Source of the DNA: Candidatus Dactylopiibacterium sp.
GTDB lineage: Bacteria > Pseudomonadota > Gammaproteobacteria > Burkholderiales > Rhodocyclaceae
Direction: 5' to 3'
NCBI GenBank assembly: GCA_031119555.1
Contig: JAVHXQ010000009.1
Span: 1-64,000 of the forward strand
Length of the DNA stretch: 64,000 nucleotides
In this document: piece by piece, positions 25,291 to 34,261 of the stretch
How positions within the stretch are numbered: the stretch's first letter is position 1
How the letters are laid out: each line of letters opens with the position of its first letter
The notes under the pieces: generated by a model
The model's input: the letters and a program-made list of their open reading frames with translations, nothing else
Database searches by the model: none
Told to the model about the DNA's origin: nothing
Position numbers and translations under genes: made by a program

Positions 25291-25319
25291 CAGATATGCG
25301 GAAGGCATGCGCCTGTCCG
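25291..25319 (-). promoter_or_regulatory. Weak promoter candidate for the Asr-like gene
   Basis: CGGACA, a 17-bp spacer and TATCTG on the minus strand. Both hexamers match poorly (4/6 and 3/6), as expected for a promoter that needs an activator. The predicted start is near 25284, within the region just before the gene. Confidence 0.35.
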
Positions 25320-25342
25320 ACCCGCGCAGTGTGACCCGCCGG

Positions 25343-25386
25343 CCTGACGCCAGCCTGAGCCCGGGCTGACGCGGGCCTGACATCCG
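25343..25386. repeat. Four 11-bp direct repeats upstream of the Asr-like gene
   Basis: CCTGACGCCAG, CCTGAGCCCGG, GCTGACGCGGG and CCTGACATCCG follow one another without gaps. The hexamers start at 25343, 25354, 25365 and 25376, exactly 11 bp apart. An off-phase TGAC at 25332 may be a fifth partial site. The period matches tandem binding by OmpR-family regulators, and the array lies about 60-100 bp upstream of the predicted start. Confidence 0.6.
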
Positions 25387-25403
25387 CGCTCAGAGCGACG
25401 CGC

Positions 25404-27605
25404 TCAGGCGCGACGCACGGAGACCACGCCCTTCACGTCCATGATCTGCTGGATCAGGCGCTGCGCGAAATCGGAGCCGGAGACTTCGATCGTGAAGCGC
25501 ATGTGCGCGCGCCCGGAGCGGGAGACGGTATTCACGCCCGTCACGTTCACGCGCTCGCGCGTGAAGATGTCGGACACGTCGCGCAGCAGGCCGGAGCGGT
25601 CGTGCGCCTCGACAACGACATCGACCGGGAACACTTCCTTCAGCGCGCGCGCGTTGATTGCATGCGCGCCCCATTCGGCCGGCACGATGCGGTCCGGGTG
25701 CTGCTGGGCGATGTGCTGGAAGCTCGTGCAGTCGGCGCGGTGGATGGACACGCCCCGCCCGCGCGTGACGAAGCCCTGGATCGCGTCCGGCGGCACCGGC
25801 TTGCAGCAGCGCGCGAGCTGCGTGAGCAGACGCCCCACGCCGACGACGAGCACGCGGTCGTCACGCGAGGTCTTCTTCTCCTCGCGGATCACGACCTCGG
25901 GCTCGGTCGCCACGGCCGCCTCGGGCAACACCGCGTTGTGGATCTGACGCCCGCTCACGTCGCCGCGGCCCACGGCGAGGTAGAGCGCCTGCACGTCACG
26001 GAAGCCGAGCTTCTCGGCCACGCCCTCGTGGTTGGCCTGCGCAAGCCCGCCCCGCTGCAGCTCGCGCGTCACGATGGTGCGGCCGTGGACGGCGGTTTCT
26101 TCCTCCTCGCGCTGCACGAACCAGCGCCGCACCTTGGCGCGCGCGTGCGAGGTCACGAGGTAGCCCAGTTGCGGATTGAGCCAGTCGCGCGAGGGCCCGC
26201 CCTGCTTGGCGGTGATGATCTCGACGATCTGCCCGCTCGCCAGGGGCTTGTCGAGCGGCACCATCTGCCCGTCCACCCTGGCGCCGCGGCAGCGATGACC
26301 CAGATCGGTGTGCAGACGGTAGGCGAAATCGATGGGCGTGGCGCCCGCAGCGAGGTCGATCACGCGGCCCTGCGGCGTGACGACGTACACGGTGTCGTCG
26401 AGCGCGGCGGCCTTGGTGTGCTCTTCCCACACCGCACCGTCGGTCACCTCGTCGCGCCACGACAGCAGATTGCGCAGCAGCGCGATCTTCTCGTCGTACT
26501 CCGAGCCGCCGTCCTTGGCGCCTTCCTTGTAGCGCCAGTGCGCCGCCACGCCGAGTTCGGCATGCCGGTGCATGTCCCAGGTGCGGATCTGCACTTCCAT
26601 CGAGCGTCCGTCGGCGGCCCGCACGGCGGTGTGCAGCGACTGGTAGTTGTTGCCCTTGGGCTTGAGGATGTAGTCGTCGAACTCCTGCGGGATGGGCTCC
26701 CAGATTTCATGCACCAGCCCCAGCACGGAGTAGCAGTCGCGCACCTCGTCGACGAGCACGCGCAGCGCCCGCACGTCGTGAACCTGCTCGAAATCCAGGT
26801 TCTTGCTGCGCATCTTGTTCCAGATGCTGTAGATGTGCTTGGGTCGCCCGTAGACCTCGGCGTGCACGCCGATGGCGGCGAGCGACTCCTTGAGCCGCGC
26901 GATGGAATCGGCAATGAAGGCCTCGCGCTCCACGCGCCGCTCGTCCAGGCGCTTCGCGACCGTCTTGTAGGTCGCGGGCTCGAGGAAGCGGAAAGACAGA
27001 TCTTCGAGCTCCCACTTGAGTTGCCAGACCCCGAGCCGGTTCGCCAGCGGCGCGTAGAGATCCATGCTCTCGCGCGCGATGTCGAGATTGGCGAAATCCT
27101 TGTGCGCCGCGAAATACCTCAGGGTCTGCACGCGCGAGGCGAGCCGCAGCAGCACCACGCGGATGTCTTCGGCGAGCGCCAGCACCATCTTGCGCAAGAT
27201 CTCGGTCTGCGCGCGCAGATCGGCGGGCGTGCCCTGCTCGGTGCGCGAACTCACGCGCAGCCGGTTGAGCCGCCGCAGGCCCTCGGCGAGCTTGGCCGCG
27301 AGCGGGCCGAAGCGTGCCTCGATGCGCTCGGTGGCGTCGGGGTCGAACTCGTGGATCGCGAACAGCAGGGCGGCCACGCGCGCATCGAGGTCCAGCCGCA
27401 GCGCCACGGCGATCAGGGCCATGCCCAGCGCGTGCTCGAAAATGCCCTCTCCGCTCGTAAGCTGGCGGTCCGCATAGCATTCGCGCGCCCACGCGAGCGC
27501 CTGCGCGAGCACCGTGCGCGTGTCGCGCGTCAGACCGTCAGACAGGATTTCTTCGAGAGGGGTGACGCCATCGGTGCTGGCGACGGAATGCTGAACGGAG
27601 ACCAT
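25404..27605 (-). CDS. relA: ppGpp synthetase RelA
   Basis: Ribosome-associated (p)ppGpp synthetase of the stringent response, 733 aa. The N-terminal region resembles an HD hydrolase domain, but the HD pair is lost (LLFAIHEFD in place of LLHDVIED), so it should be synthesis-only. The synthetase domain carries YHVHDVRA-like VHDVRALRV and the RelA-type ExDD signature (PIPQEFDDYI, about residue 308), then TGS (TPQGRVIDLAAGATPIDFAY), a zinc-finger/helical region (RCCKPVPPDAIQGF) and a C-terminal ACT domain. It diverges from mtfA. A bifunctional SpoT would have to be encoded elsewhere. Confidence 0.95.
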   Translation of the reverse strand: MVSVQHSVASTDGVTPLEEILSDGLTRDTRTVLAQALAWARECYADRQLTSGEGIFEHALGMALIAVALRLDLDARVAALLFAIHEFDPDATERIEARFGPLAAKLAEGLRRLNRLRVSSRTEQGTPADLRAQTEILRKMVLALAEDIRVVLLRLASRVQTLRYFAAHKDFANLDIARESMDLYAPLANRLGVWQLKWELEDLSFRFLEPATYKTVAKRLDERRVEREAFIADSIARLKESLAAIGVHAEVYGRPKHIYSIWNKMRSKNLDFEQVHDVRALRVLVDEVRDCYSVLGLVHEIWEPIPQEFDDYILKPKGNNYQSLHTAVRAADGRSMEVQIRTWDMHRHAELGVAAHWRYKEGAKDGGSEYDEKIALLRNLLSWRDEVTDGAVWEEHTKAAALDDTVYVVTPQGRVIDLAAGATPIDFAYRLHTDLGHRCRGARVDGQMVPLDKPLASGQIVEIITAKQGGPSRDWLNPQLGYLVTSHARAKVRRWFVQREEEETAVHGRTIVTRELQRGGLAQANHEGVAEKLGFRDVQALYLAVGRGDVSGRQIHNAVLPEAAVATEPEVVIREEKKTSRDDRVLVVGVGRLLTQLARCCKPVPPDAIQGFVTRGRGVSIHRADCTSFQHIAQQHPDRIVPAEWGAHAINARALKEVFPVDVVVEAHDRSGLLRDVSDIFTRERVNVTGVNTVSRSGRAHMRFTIEVSGSDFAQRLIQQIMDVKGVVSVRRA

Positions 27606-27675
27606 GCGTGATTATCCCACAGCCCCGGCGACTTACCGGGTAAGCTCTGCGGGCAGATCTTACGACGTTCCGTCT

Positions 27676-28458
27676 ATGCCGGGATTCCTTCAACGCATCT
27701 TCCGCCGCGCGCCCGCGCCCGAGGCGCTGGCCGCCCCGCTATGGGAGGCCGTCGAAGCGGCCCAGCCCTGGCTTTCGCGCCTCACCCCCGCCGAGCGCGC
27801 CCGGCTGCGCGAGCTGGCGCTGGCCTTCCTCGACCAGAAGGTGTTCTCGGGCGCCAACGGGTTCGAGCCCGACAACACCGTGCGCCTCTCCATCGCGCTG
27901 CAGGCCTGCCTGCCCGTGCTCGAGCTGGGTCTGGAGGCCTACGCCGGCTGGCGCGGGATCATCGTGTACGCGGGCGACTTCATGATCCCCCGCCGCGTCG
28001 TGGACGACGACGGAGTGCTCCACGAGTACGACGAGGAAGCCCTCGGCGAGGCATGGCACGGCGGCCCCGTCGTGCTGTCGTGGTTCGACGACGCGCGCGA
28101 ACTCGAGGGCATCCAGGTCGTGATCCATGAGTTCGCGCACAAGCTCGACATGCTCAACGGCGAGGCCGACGGCCTCCCGCCGCTGCATGCGGGCATGAGC
28201 GAAGAAGCCTGGTGCGCGGCCTTCGACGCAGCCTTCGACGATCTCTGCGCGCGCGACGACGCGGGCCTGGACACGGCGCTGGACCCCTACGCCGCAGAGC
28301 ATCCGGCCGAATTCTTCGCGGTGGCCTCCGAAAGCTTCTTTACCGAGCCCGACGTGCTCGCCCAGGCGTATCCGGCCGTCTATCGCCAGCTCGTCCTGTT
28401 CTACCGGATCGATCTGCGCGATCACGATCGCGGCCGCGCGTTCCATACCAAAATTTGA
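27676..28458 (+). CDS. mtfA: Zinc metallopeptidase of the MtfA/M90 family
   Basis: Cytosolic zinc-dependent aminopeptidase; in E. coli MtfA binds the Mlc repressor and so affects glucose PTS control. The 260-aa protein has the zinc motif HEFAHKLD (H151-E-x-x-H155) and a downstream AEFFAVASESFF segment containing the third ligand. The start MPGFLQRIF is favoured over the tracked MRDYPT start, which overlaps the relA start on the other strand. No signal peptide or membrane helix is seen. The target in this organism is unknown. Confidence 0.88.
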   Translation: MPGFLQRIFRRAPAPEALAAPLWEAVEAAQPWLSRLTPAERARLRELALAFLDQKVFSGANGFEPDNTVRLSIALQACLPVLELGLEAYAGWRGIIVYAGDFMIPRRVVDDDGVLHEYDEEALGEAWHGGPVVLSWFDDARELEGIQVVIHEFAHKLDMLNGEADGLPPLHAGMSEEAWCAAFDAAFDDLCARDDAGLDTALDPYAAEHPAEFFAVASESFFTEPDVLAQAYPAVYRQLVLFYRIDLRDHDRGRAFHTKI

Positions 28459-28561
28459 TTGGCTCGGGCCCGCGCCCGCTTCCTACGCTGATAGGCCGGG
28501 ATCGCGCCCGCCCGCGGCATGCCTCCCGGATTCCGTCTCGCCTGTCTCGAAGGAGCTTCCG

Positions 28562-28963
28562 ATGTCAATGACCTGGATCGTCGTCGCCAATGCCCGCCAC
28601 GCGCGCATCTTCTCCCATGCCGGCCCCAACAAGGGCCTGGAACTGCTCAAGGAAACGGAGCTGGAAGAAGACGCCATCGCCACCGTGGAGGCCTCCGGCC
28701 GCGCCTCCCCAAAGCATAAATCCCCGCTGCGCCAGACCGCTCAGGGCTTCGCCCAGCGCCTCGCGCGCGATCTGTGCAGCGCCCGCACGCGCGGCGCCTA
28801 TCAGCGCGCCATCCTCGTCGCGCCGCCCGCCTTCATGGGTCTGCTGAACGCTGAACTCGACGCGCCGACCGCCTCTCTCGTCAGCCAGCGCGTCGACAAG
28901 GATTACACGCGCAGCGAAACCGCCACCCTGAGTTCTCACCTGGACGCCTGCCTCTGCGTCTGA
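28562..28963 (+). CDS. Host attachment protein family (DUF/Host_attach)
   Basis: A 133-aa protein beginning MTWIVVANARHARIFSHAGPNKGLELL, the hallmark of the family annotated as 'host attachment protein', first noted in plant-associated Rhizobiaceae. The conserved C-terminal half (RGAYQRAILVAPPAFMGLLNAELD...VDKDYTRSETATLSSHL) is also present. The fold is thought to be related to release factor eRF1 domains; biochemical function is unclear and the family name should not be read as proof of adhesion. A GGAG site precedes the ATG. Confidence 0.8.
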   Translation: MSMTWIVVANARHARIFSHAGPNKGLELLKETELEEDAIATVEASGRASPKHKSPLRQTAQGFAQRLARDLCSARTRGAYQRAILVAPPAFMGLLNAELDAPTASLVSQRVDKDYTRSETATLSSHLDACLCV

Positions 28964-29055
28964 CGCCCGCAGGGCGGGGCGCACCTCTGGCACCCCGCCC
29001 GCTCAGGGTTCACCGGTAGAATCGGCGCTTGCCCATTCTCCGAGCCCGACCCTCC

Positions 29056-29934
29056 ATGCTCCGTTGGCTGCCCGCCCCGCTCAAGTTCGTCTTCGCCGCA
29101 CTCTGCATCGCGCTCAACACGCTGCTGATCGTGCTCTTCTTCCTCCCCTTCGCCCTGCTCAAGCTGTGCCTGCCCGCCAGCGCCGTGCGCCGCTTCGCCG
29201 ACCGCTGCCTGAATGCGCTGGCCGATGCGTGGGTGCGCACCAACACGCGCTGGATGGAGATCATCGAAGCGCGCCGCTGGCAGGTCAGCGGCCTGGGCGA
29301 ACTCAACCCGCGTGGCTGGTATCTCGTCAGCAGCAACCATCAGAGCTGGGCCGACGTGCTGGTGCTGCAGAGCGTTTTCCGGGGGCGCGTGCCCTTCCTG
29401 AAGTTCTTCCTCAAGCGCGAACTGATCTACGTGCCCGTGATCGGGCTCGCCTGGTGGGCGCTGGATTTCCCGTTCATGCGGCGCAGCGGGCGCACGCTCG
29501 CGGCCGCCAATGCCGACATCGCCACGGCGCGCAAATCCTGCGAGAAATTCCGCGACATCCCCACTTCCGTCATCAACTTCCTCGAAGGCACGCGCTTCAC
29601 GCCCGCCAAGCACGCGGCGCAGAAGTCACCCTATCGCCATCTGCTCAAGCCCAAGAGCGGCGGAGCCTCGATCGCGCTGGGCACCATGGGCGAGCTGTTC
29701 GAGAGCATGCTCGACGTGACCATCGTGTACCCCGGCGGCGTGCCGACGTTCATCGACCTCATGAGCGGGCGCCTCGGACGGGTGATCGTGGACGTGCGCA
29801 GCCTGCCCATTCCGCGCGAATTCGTGGCCCCGACCGCCGCCACAGACCCTCACTACCGCACGCACATCCAGGCCTGGCTGAACGACATCTGGGCCGAGAA
29901 GGACGCCCGCATCGAAACCCTGCTCAAGGGCTGA
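29056..29934 (+). CDS. yihG: Lysophospholipid-type acyltransferase (YihG-like)
   Basis: PlsC-superfamily membrane acyltransferase, 292 aa; in E. coli YihG acts as an alternative 1-acylglycerol-3-phosphate acyltransferase. It has an N-terminal membrane segment (about residues 8-38), the catalytic block I NHQSWAD (H95, D100), the substrate block NFLEGTRFTP and the late TIVYPGG block. The start MLRWLPAPLK was preferred over the tracked one 9 codons upstream. It converges on thpR with only 4 nt between stops. Confidence 0.85.
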   Translation: MLRWLPAPLKFVFAALCIALNTLLIVLFFLPFALLKLCLPASAVRRFADRCLNALADAWVRTNTRWMEIIEARRWQVSGLGELNPRGWYLVSSNHQSWADVLVLQSVFRGRVPFLKFFLKRELIYVPVIGLAWWALDFPFMRRSGRTLAAANADIATARKSCEKFRDIPTSVINFLEGTRFTPAKHAAQKSPYRHLLKPKSGGASIALGTMGELFESMLDVTIVYPGGVPTFIDLMSGRLGRVIVDVRSLPIPREFVAPTAATDPHYRTHIQAWLNDIWAEKDARIETLLKG

Positions 29935-29938
29935 GCGA

Positions 29939-30469
29939 TCACGGCCAGCGCGCGACGGGCGCGTAGCGCGGCGCGCCGGGCCGCTGGGCGCGGGTCGAGG
30001 CCGCCAGGCGCCAGCCCTCAACCCGCCACGCGGGCACGTCGGCCACGGGCGGCAGGGGCGCGTGCGGCGCCGGCGCGGCACGCGCCAGCGTGACGTGGGG
30101 CTGAAAGGGGCGCGGGTCCAGCCTGAAGCCAGCCTGCCGCAATGCGTCGTGCAACTGCCGCGTGAATTCGGCCATAGGGGCCGGCCAGTCGGCGAGGCGC
30201 GCCCAGAGGACGCGGTTGTGTGCCCAGTAATCGAGCGCGGTGAACGCGAGTTCGCAGGGCGGCAGCGCGAGGCCGCCGGCCAGCGCCTGCAGACGCAGGC
30301 AGGCGGCGGGAGCGAGATCGCCGAGGAAGGCCAGGGTCAGATGCAGGTCGGCCGCATGCATGGGGCGACCGCCCCAGGGGCGCGCCTGCGCCAGCAAGCT
30401 CCCGGCGCAGACGGGCGGGAGCCAGAGCGCGAAGAACGCGCGGCGGATCTCAGGCGCCGGCGCTTCCAT
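29939..30469 (-). CDS. thpR: RNA 2',3'-cyclic phosphodiesterase ThpR (2H family)
   Basis: A 2H phosphoesterase that opens 2',3'-cyclic phosphates in RNA, historically called 2'-5' RNA ligase. The 176-aa product has both HxTL motifs (HLTLAFLGD and HVTLAR). The N-terminus [11 protein letters not shown] is family-typical. The ATG at 30469 is used; it overlaps the ispF end by 20 nt, so the gene is the promoter-distal member of ispD-ispF-thpR. The tracked start 11 codons upstream is also possible. Confidence 0.87.
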   Translation of the reverse strand: MEAPAPEIRRAFFALWLPPVCAGSLLAQARPWGGRPMHAADLHLTLAFLGDLAPAACLRLQALAGGLALPPCELAFTALDYWAHNRVLWARLADWPAPMAEFTRQLHDALRQAGFRLDPRPFQPHVTLARAAPAPHAPLPPVADVPAWRVEGWRLAASTRAQRPGAPRYAPVARWP

Positions 30470-30950
30470 GGCGTGCCAGCAAGGCGACCGCCTGGGTGGC
30501 AATGCCCTCTCCGCGCCCCAGGTGGCCGAGCTTTTCGTTGGTCTTGCCCTTGATGTTGACGCAGGCGGCAGCGATGCCCAGATCGGCAGCCACGTTGGCG
30601 ACCATCGCGGCCGCGTGCGGCGCGATCCGGGGCGCCTGGGCGATGATCGTGGCGTCCACGTTCACCACCGCCCAGCCCGCCTCGTGCACGCGCCGCATGG
30701 CCTCGCGCAGCAGCACGCGGCTGTCGGCGCCGGCATGGGCGGGGTCGGTGTCGGGAAACAGGCGCCCGATGTCGCCCAGGCCGGCGGCGCCGAGCACCGC
30801 GTCGGTGATCGCGTGCATCAGCGCATCGGCGTCGGAATGCCCCAGCAGGCCTTTTTCGTGGGGAATCTCCACGCCGCCCAGAATCAGCTTGCGCCCTTCG
30901 ACGAGGCGATGCACGTCCAGCCCCTGCCCTATCCTGAATGGAACCATCAT
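30450..30950 (-). CDS. ispF: 2-C-methyl-D-erythritol 2,4-cyclodiphosphate synthase (IspF)
   Basis: Fifth step of the MEP isoprenoid pathway, forming the cyclodiphosphate with release of CMP. At 166 aa it is standard. Zinc ligands are in GQGLDVHRL (Asp and His) with His in [14 protein letters not shown]; the late [20 protein letters not shown] segment is conserved. The ATGATG start overlaps the ispD stop, so ispD and ispF are coupled. It lies downstream of ftsZ and ispD on the same strand. Confidence 0.96.
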   Translation of the reverse strand: MMVPFRIGQGLDVHRLVEGRKLILGGVEIPHEKGLLGHSDADALMHAITDAVLGAAGLGDIGRLFPDTDPAHAGADSRVLLREAMRRVHEAGWAVVNVDATIIAQAPRIAPHAAAMVANVAADLGIAAACVNIKGKTNEKLGHLGRGEGIATQAVALLARHGSAGA

Positions 30951-31639
30951 CGTTCTCCGCGTGCGCGCAGGATCAGCTCGGCCAATGCGAGGTCCTGCGG
31001 AAAAGTCACCTTGAAATTCGGCGCCTCGGCGGCCACGAGACGCGGCGCCAGGCCCAGCGATTCGATCGCGCCCGCCTCGTCCGTCACGTGCGGCGCCTCG
31101 GCCAGCGCGCGCCGCAGCACGCCGTGGCGGAACATCTGCGGCGTCTGGGCCTGCCACATCGCCTCGCGCGGCACGGTCTGCGCCACGCGCGAGGCGGCAT
31201 CGCCGCGCTTGAGCGTGTCGGCCACGGGCTGCGCGAGCAGTCCGCCCACGGCATCGTCCGCCAGCGCGTCGATCAGCGCGTCGACCTGCGCGGTCGTGAG
31301 GCAGGCGCGCGCGGCGTCGTGCACGAGCATCCAGTCCTCCGGCGCCACGTCGGCGGCCAGCGCTTCGAGCGCGTTGCCAACCGTCTGCGCGCGCGTCGCG
31401 CCCCCCACCCGCAGCACGCGCAGACGCGCGGCCAGCGGCGCCCAGTCGAAGCGGGGCCACCAGTCGTCCTCGGGCGACAGCACCACGCACACGCACGCGA
31501 TGCGCCGAGCGCCCGCGAGAGCGGCCAGGGCATGCCAGATCAGGGGGCGGCCCGCGAGCTCCAGATACTGCTTGGGGCGCCCGGCGCCCATGCGGCTGCC
31601 GCTGCCGGCGGCCGGAACGATGGCGAAATGACGGCTCAT
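30947..31639 (-). CDS. ispD: 2-C-methyl-D-erythritol 4-phosphate cytidylyltransferase (IspD)
   Basis: Third step of the MEP pathway, transferring CMP to methylerythritol phosphate. The 230-aa product shows the nucleotidyltransferase signature [21 protein letters not shown] at the N-terminus, the [10 protein letters not shown] segment with the active-site Asp, and the [11 protein letters not shown] late motif. It follows ftsZ after an intrinsic terminator and so probably has its own promoter in the short gap. Confidence 0.95.
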   Translation of the reverse strand: MSRHFAIVPAAGSGSRMGAGRPKQYLELAGRPLIWHALAALAGARRIACVCVVLSPEDDWWPRFDWAPLAARLRVLRVGGATRAQTVGNALEALAADVAPEDWMLVHDAARACLTTAQVDALIDALADDAVGGLLAQPVADTLKRGDAASRVAQTVPREAMWQAQTPQMFRHGVLRRALAEAPHVTDEAGAIESLGLAPRLVAAEAPNFKVTFPQDLALAELILRARGER

Positions 31640-31676
31640 GGCGCGGATTCTACGCGTGGCGCGCAGCGCGCCGACA

Positions 31677-31704
31677 CGAAAAGGCCGGGCACGAAGGCCC
31701 GGCC
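31677..31704 (-). terminator. Intrinsic terminator after ftsZ
   Basis: The stem GGCCGGGC/GCCCGGCC with a 6-nt loop is followed on the minus strand by TTTTCG, 22 nt past the ftsZ stop. It marks the end of the division/cell-wall cluster and separates it from ispD. Confidence 0.8.
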
Positions 31705-31726
31705 GGAATGGGGAACACGCGCGGGC

Positions 31727-32869
31727 TCAATCGGCCTGTTTGCGCAGGAAAGCGGGGATGTCGTACGTCTGGTAGCCGTTGTCGCTCATGGCCTGGGCCG
31801 TGTTGCGCGTGTTGCGACGGATCACGGCGGGCATCGCCAGATCGTCGTAATTGACTTCCATCGGCACATTGTCGGTGCCGGTACGCACCACCTGCACGAC
31901 GGGGCGCGCAACGCCCGCGCGGCGCGAACCGAGGCCCGTGGCGAGCACGGTGACGCGGATGCGGTCTTCCATGCTGTCGTCGAACACCGTGCCGTAGAAC
32001 ACGCTCGCGTCCTCGGTGGCGAAGGCGCGCACGGTCTGCACGGCTTCGCGCACTTCCGACATCTTGAGCGAGCGGCTGGCGGTGATGTTGATGAGCACGC
32101 CACGCGCGCCGGAGAGTTCCACGCCTTCGAGCAGCGGGCTCGCGGCAGCCTGCTCGGCGGCGATGCGCGCACGGTCCATGCCGGCGGCTTCGGCCGAGCC
32201 CATCATGGCGCGGCCCATCTCCTGCATCAGCGTGCGCACGTCCTGGAAGTCGACGTTCACGAGGCCCGGCACGTTGATGATTTCGGCGATGCCGCCGACG
32301 GCCTTGCGCAGCACGTCGTCGGCGTTGCGGAAACATTCTTCCATGCTGGCGTCATCGCCATAGACTTCCATGAGCTTGTCGTTGAGCACCACGATCAGCG
32401 AATCGACGTGCTTGGAAAGCTCTTCCACACCCGAATCCGCCACGCGGAAACGGTTCTCGAAATCGAACGGCTTGGTCACGACCGCGACGGTCAGGATGCC
32501 CAGTTCCTTGGCCACCTCGGCCACCACGGGGGCTGCCCCGGTGCCGGTGCCGCCACCCATGCCCGCGGTGATGAAGACCATGTGCGCGCCCTGCAGCGCG
32601 GCCTGGATGGCCTCGCGCGCATCGAGTGCTTCGCTGCGGCCGGCTTCGGGCTTCGCGCCCGCGCCCAGGCCCGACTCGCCGAGCTGGATCTTGCGTGCGG
32701 CCAGCGAGCGCTTGAGTGCCTGCGCATCGGTGTTCGCGCAGATGAATTCCACCCCTTGCACGCCTTCGCGGATCATGTGATCCACGGCGTTGCCGCCGGC
32801 TCCGCCCACACCGATTACCTTGATGACGGTGCCGCTCACTTCCTTATCGACAAGTTCGTTCAATTCCAT
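31727..32869 (-). CDS. ftsZ: Cell division protein FtsZ
   Basis: Tubulin-like GTPase that forms the division ring. At 380 aa it is normal. The GTP-binding motif GGGTGTG is at 105-111, with the N-terminal VGGAGGNAVDHM loop and the T7 loop NVDFQDVRTLM. A conserved C-terminal peptide (YDIPAFLRKQAD) binds FtsA and other partners. A strong GAGGGGG ribosome site precedes the ATG. It lies 162 nt downstream of ftsA with an AT-rich gap that probably contains a dedicated promoter. Confidence 0.98.
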   Translation of the reverse strand: MELNELVDKEVSGTVIKVIGVGGAGGNAVDHMIREGVQGVEFICANTDAQALKRSLAARKIQLGESGLGAGAKPEAGRSEALDAREAIQAALQGAHMVFITAGMGGGTGTGAAPVVAEVAKELGILTVAVVTKPFDFENRFRVADSGVEELSKHVDSLIVVLNDKLMEVYGDDASMEECFRNADDVLRKAVGGIAEIINVPGLVNVDFQDVRTLMQEMGRAMMGSAEAAGMDRARIAAEQAAASPLLEGVELSGARGVLINITASRSLKMSEVREAVQTVRAFATEDASVFYGTVFDDSMEDRIRVTVLATGLGSRRAGVARPVVQVVRTGTDNVPMEVNYDDLAMPAVIRRNTRNTAQAMSDNGYQTYDIPAFLRKQAD

Positions 32870-32933
32870 GTGTTCCCCCTCAGGTTCCCCAATTCCATGC
32901 CGGCGAAGGTGTTCTGCGCTTGTCCAGAACCGC

Positions 32934-32974
32934 CTAAATATAGTAGGCCAGGCAAAAGTTTACTACTAAATAAA
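32934..32974 (-). promoter_or_regulatory. AT-rich control segment upstream of ftsZ
   Basis: In the ftsA-ftsZ gap, an island rich in A/T stands out, with an inverted repeat TAGTAG (32941-32946) / CTACTA (32963-32968). A TATATT-like -10 lies on the minus strand but no consensus -35. It is likely the ftsZ promoter region or a regulator site. Confidence 0.35.
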
Positions 32975-33031
32975 GCCAGCGGAGCAGAGACTTGACCAAA
33001 ATGACAGGTTTGCCCGCAAATCCCTGAGCGC

Positions 33032-34261
33032 TCAGAAGTTTTTCGCGAACCAGGCCTTCACGCGCTCGAAGGAATGGCGCAGGTTGTTCGTCTCGCGCGC
33101 CTGCAGGCCACGCCTGCGCTGCGCCGCGCCTTCGAGCACCAGGCCCATTACGTTTGCATATTGCGGCTGCCCCACCACGTCGGCCAGCGCGCCCTGGTAG
33201 GCCGGCACGCCGACGCGGACCGGCAGGTGGAAGACTTCGTCGCCCAGCTCGCTGATGCCGCCGAGCTGCGCGGTACCGCCCGTGAGCACGAGCCCCGACG
33301 AGAGCAGCTCCTCGTAGCCGCTGCGGCGCAGCTCGGCCTGGACGAGTTCGAAGAGTTCCTGCACGCGCGGCTGGATCACCGCCGCCAGGCTTTCGCGTGA
33401 GAGGCGGCGCGAGGCGCGCTCGCCCACGCTCGGCACGTCGATGGTGTCGGCGGGATCGACGAGGCTCTGCATGGCCACGCCGTAATCGAGCTTGATGCCT
33501 TCGGCCTCGGCCGTGGGCGTGCGCAGCGCCATGGCGATGTCATTGGTGATCTGGTCGCCCGCGATGGGGATCACCGCCGTGTGGCGGATCGCGCCCTGCG
33601 TGAAGACCGCGAGGTCGGTGGTGCCGCCGCCGATGTCCACGAGGCAGACGCCGAGATCCTTTTCGTCCTCCGACAGCGTCGCGAAGCTGGAGGCCAGCGG
33701 CTGCAGCACGAGATCGATGACCTCCAGCCCGCAGCGGCGCACGCACTTGATGAGGTTCTGCGCGGCGGAGACCGCGCCGGTCACGATGTGCACCTTCACC
33801 TCGAGCCGCGCGCCGCTCATGCCGATGGGCTCGCGCACGCCGTCCTGCCCGTCGATGATGAACTCCTGCGTGAGGATGTGCAGGATCTGCTGGTCGGCCG
33901 GAATCGGCATCGCGCGGGCCACGTCGATCACGCGCTCCACGTCGAGCGGCGTGACTTCCTTGTCCTTGATCGCGACCATGCCGTTGGAGTTGAAGCTGCG
34001 GATGTGGCTGCCCGCGATGCCGGTATAGACGTCGCGGATCTTGCAGTCGGCCATGACCTCCACTTCCTGCACCACGCGCGAGATCGCATCCACCGTGGCC
34101 TCGATGTTGACCACCACGCCCTTCTTGAGTCCGGAACACGGTTGCGTGGCCACGCCGATCACTTCCAGACGGCCGTCCGGGCGCAGCTCGGCGACCATGG
34201 CGGTCACCTTGGAGGTCCCCAGATCCAGTCCGACGATGAGATCCTTGTTGTCCTTGCTCAT
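33032..34261 (-). CDS. ftsA: Cell division protein FtsA
   Basis: Actin-like protein that anchors FtsZ to the membrane. The start MSKDNKDLIVGLDLGTSKVTAMVAE gives 409 aa and the expected phosphate-1 loop; the 37-codon tracked extension belongs to the ftsQ region. Other landmarks are VDIGGGTTDLAVF (phosphate 2), the LVLTGGTAQLGG adenosine motif and a C-terminal amphipathic membrane helix (SFERVKAWFAKNF). It overlaps ftsQ by 4 nt. Confidence 0.97.
   Translation of the reverse strand: MSKDNKDLIVGLDLGTSKVTAMVAELRPDGRLEVIGVATQPCSGLKKGVVVNIEATVDAISRVVQEVEVMADCKIRDVYTGIAGSHIRSFNSNGMVAIKDKEVTPLDVERVIDVARAMPIPADQQILHILTQEFIIDGQDGVREPIGMSGARLEVKVHIVTGAVSAAQNLIKCVRRCGLEVIDLVLQPLASSFATLSEDEKDLGVCLVDIGGGTTDLAVFTQGAIRHTAVIPIAGDQITNDIAMALRTPTAEAEGIKLDYGVAMQSLVDPADTIDVPSVGERASRRLSRESLAAVIQPRVQELFELVQAELRRSGYEELLSSGLVLTGGTAQLGGISELGDEVFHLPVRVGVPAYQGALADVVGQPQYANVMGLVLEGAAQRRRGLQARETNNLRHSFERVKAWFAKNF

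Noticed and set aside
25503-27611. 702-aa plus-strand ORF opposite relA
   Set aside because: Exact antisense of relA with His/Arg/Gly-rich composition; no motif.
30938-32995. 685-aa plus-strand ORF opposite ispD and ftsZ
   Set aside because: Antisense shadow; ftsZ and ispD are certain.
33024-33035. CTGAGCGCTCAG palindrome at the ftsA stop codon
   Set aside because: No loop and no T-tract; a 12-bp palindrome is not rare enough in this base composition to call a site.
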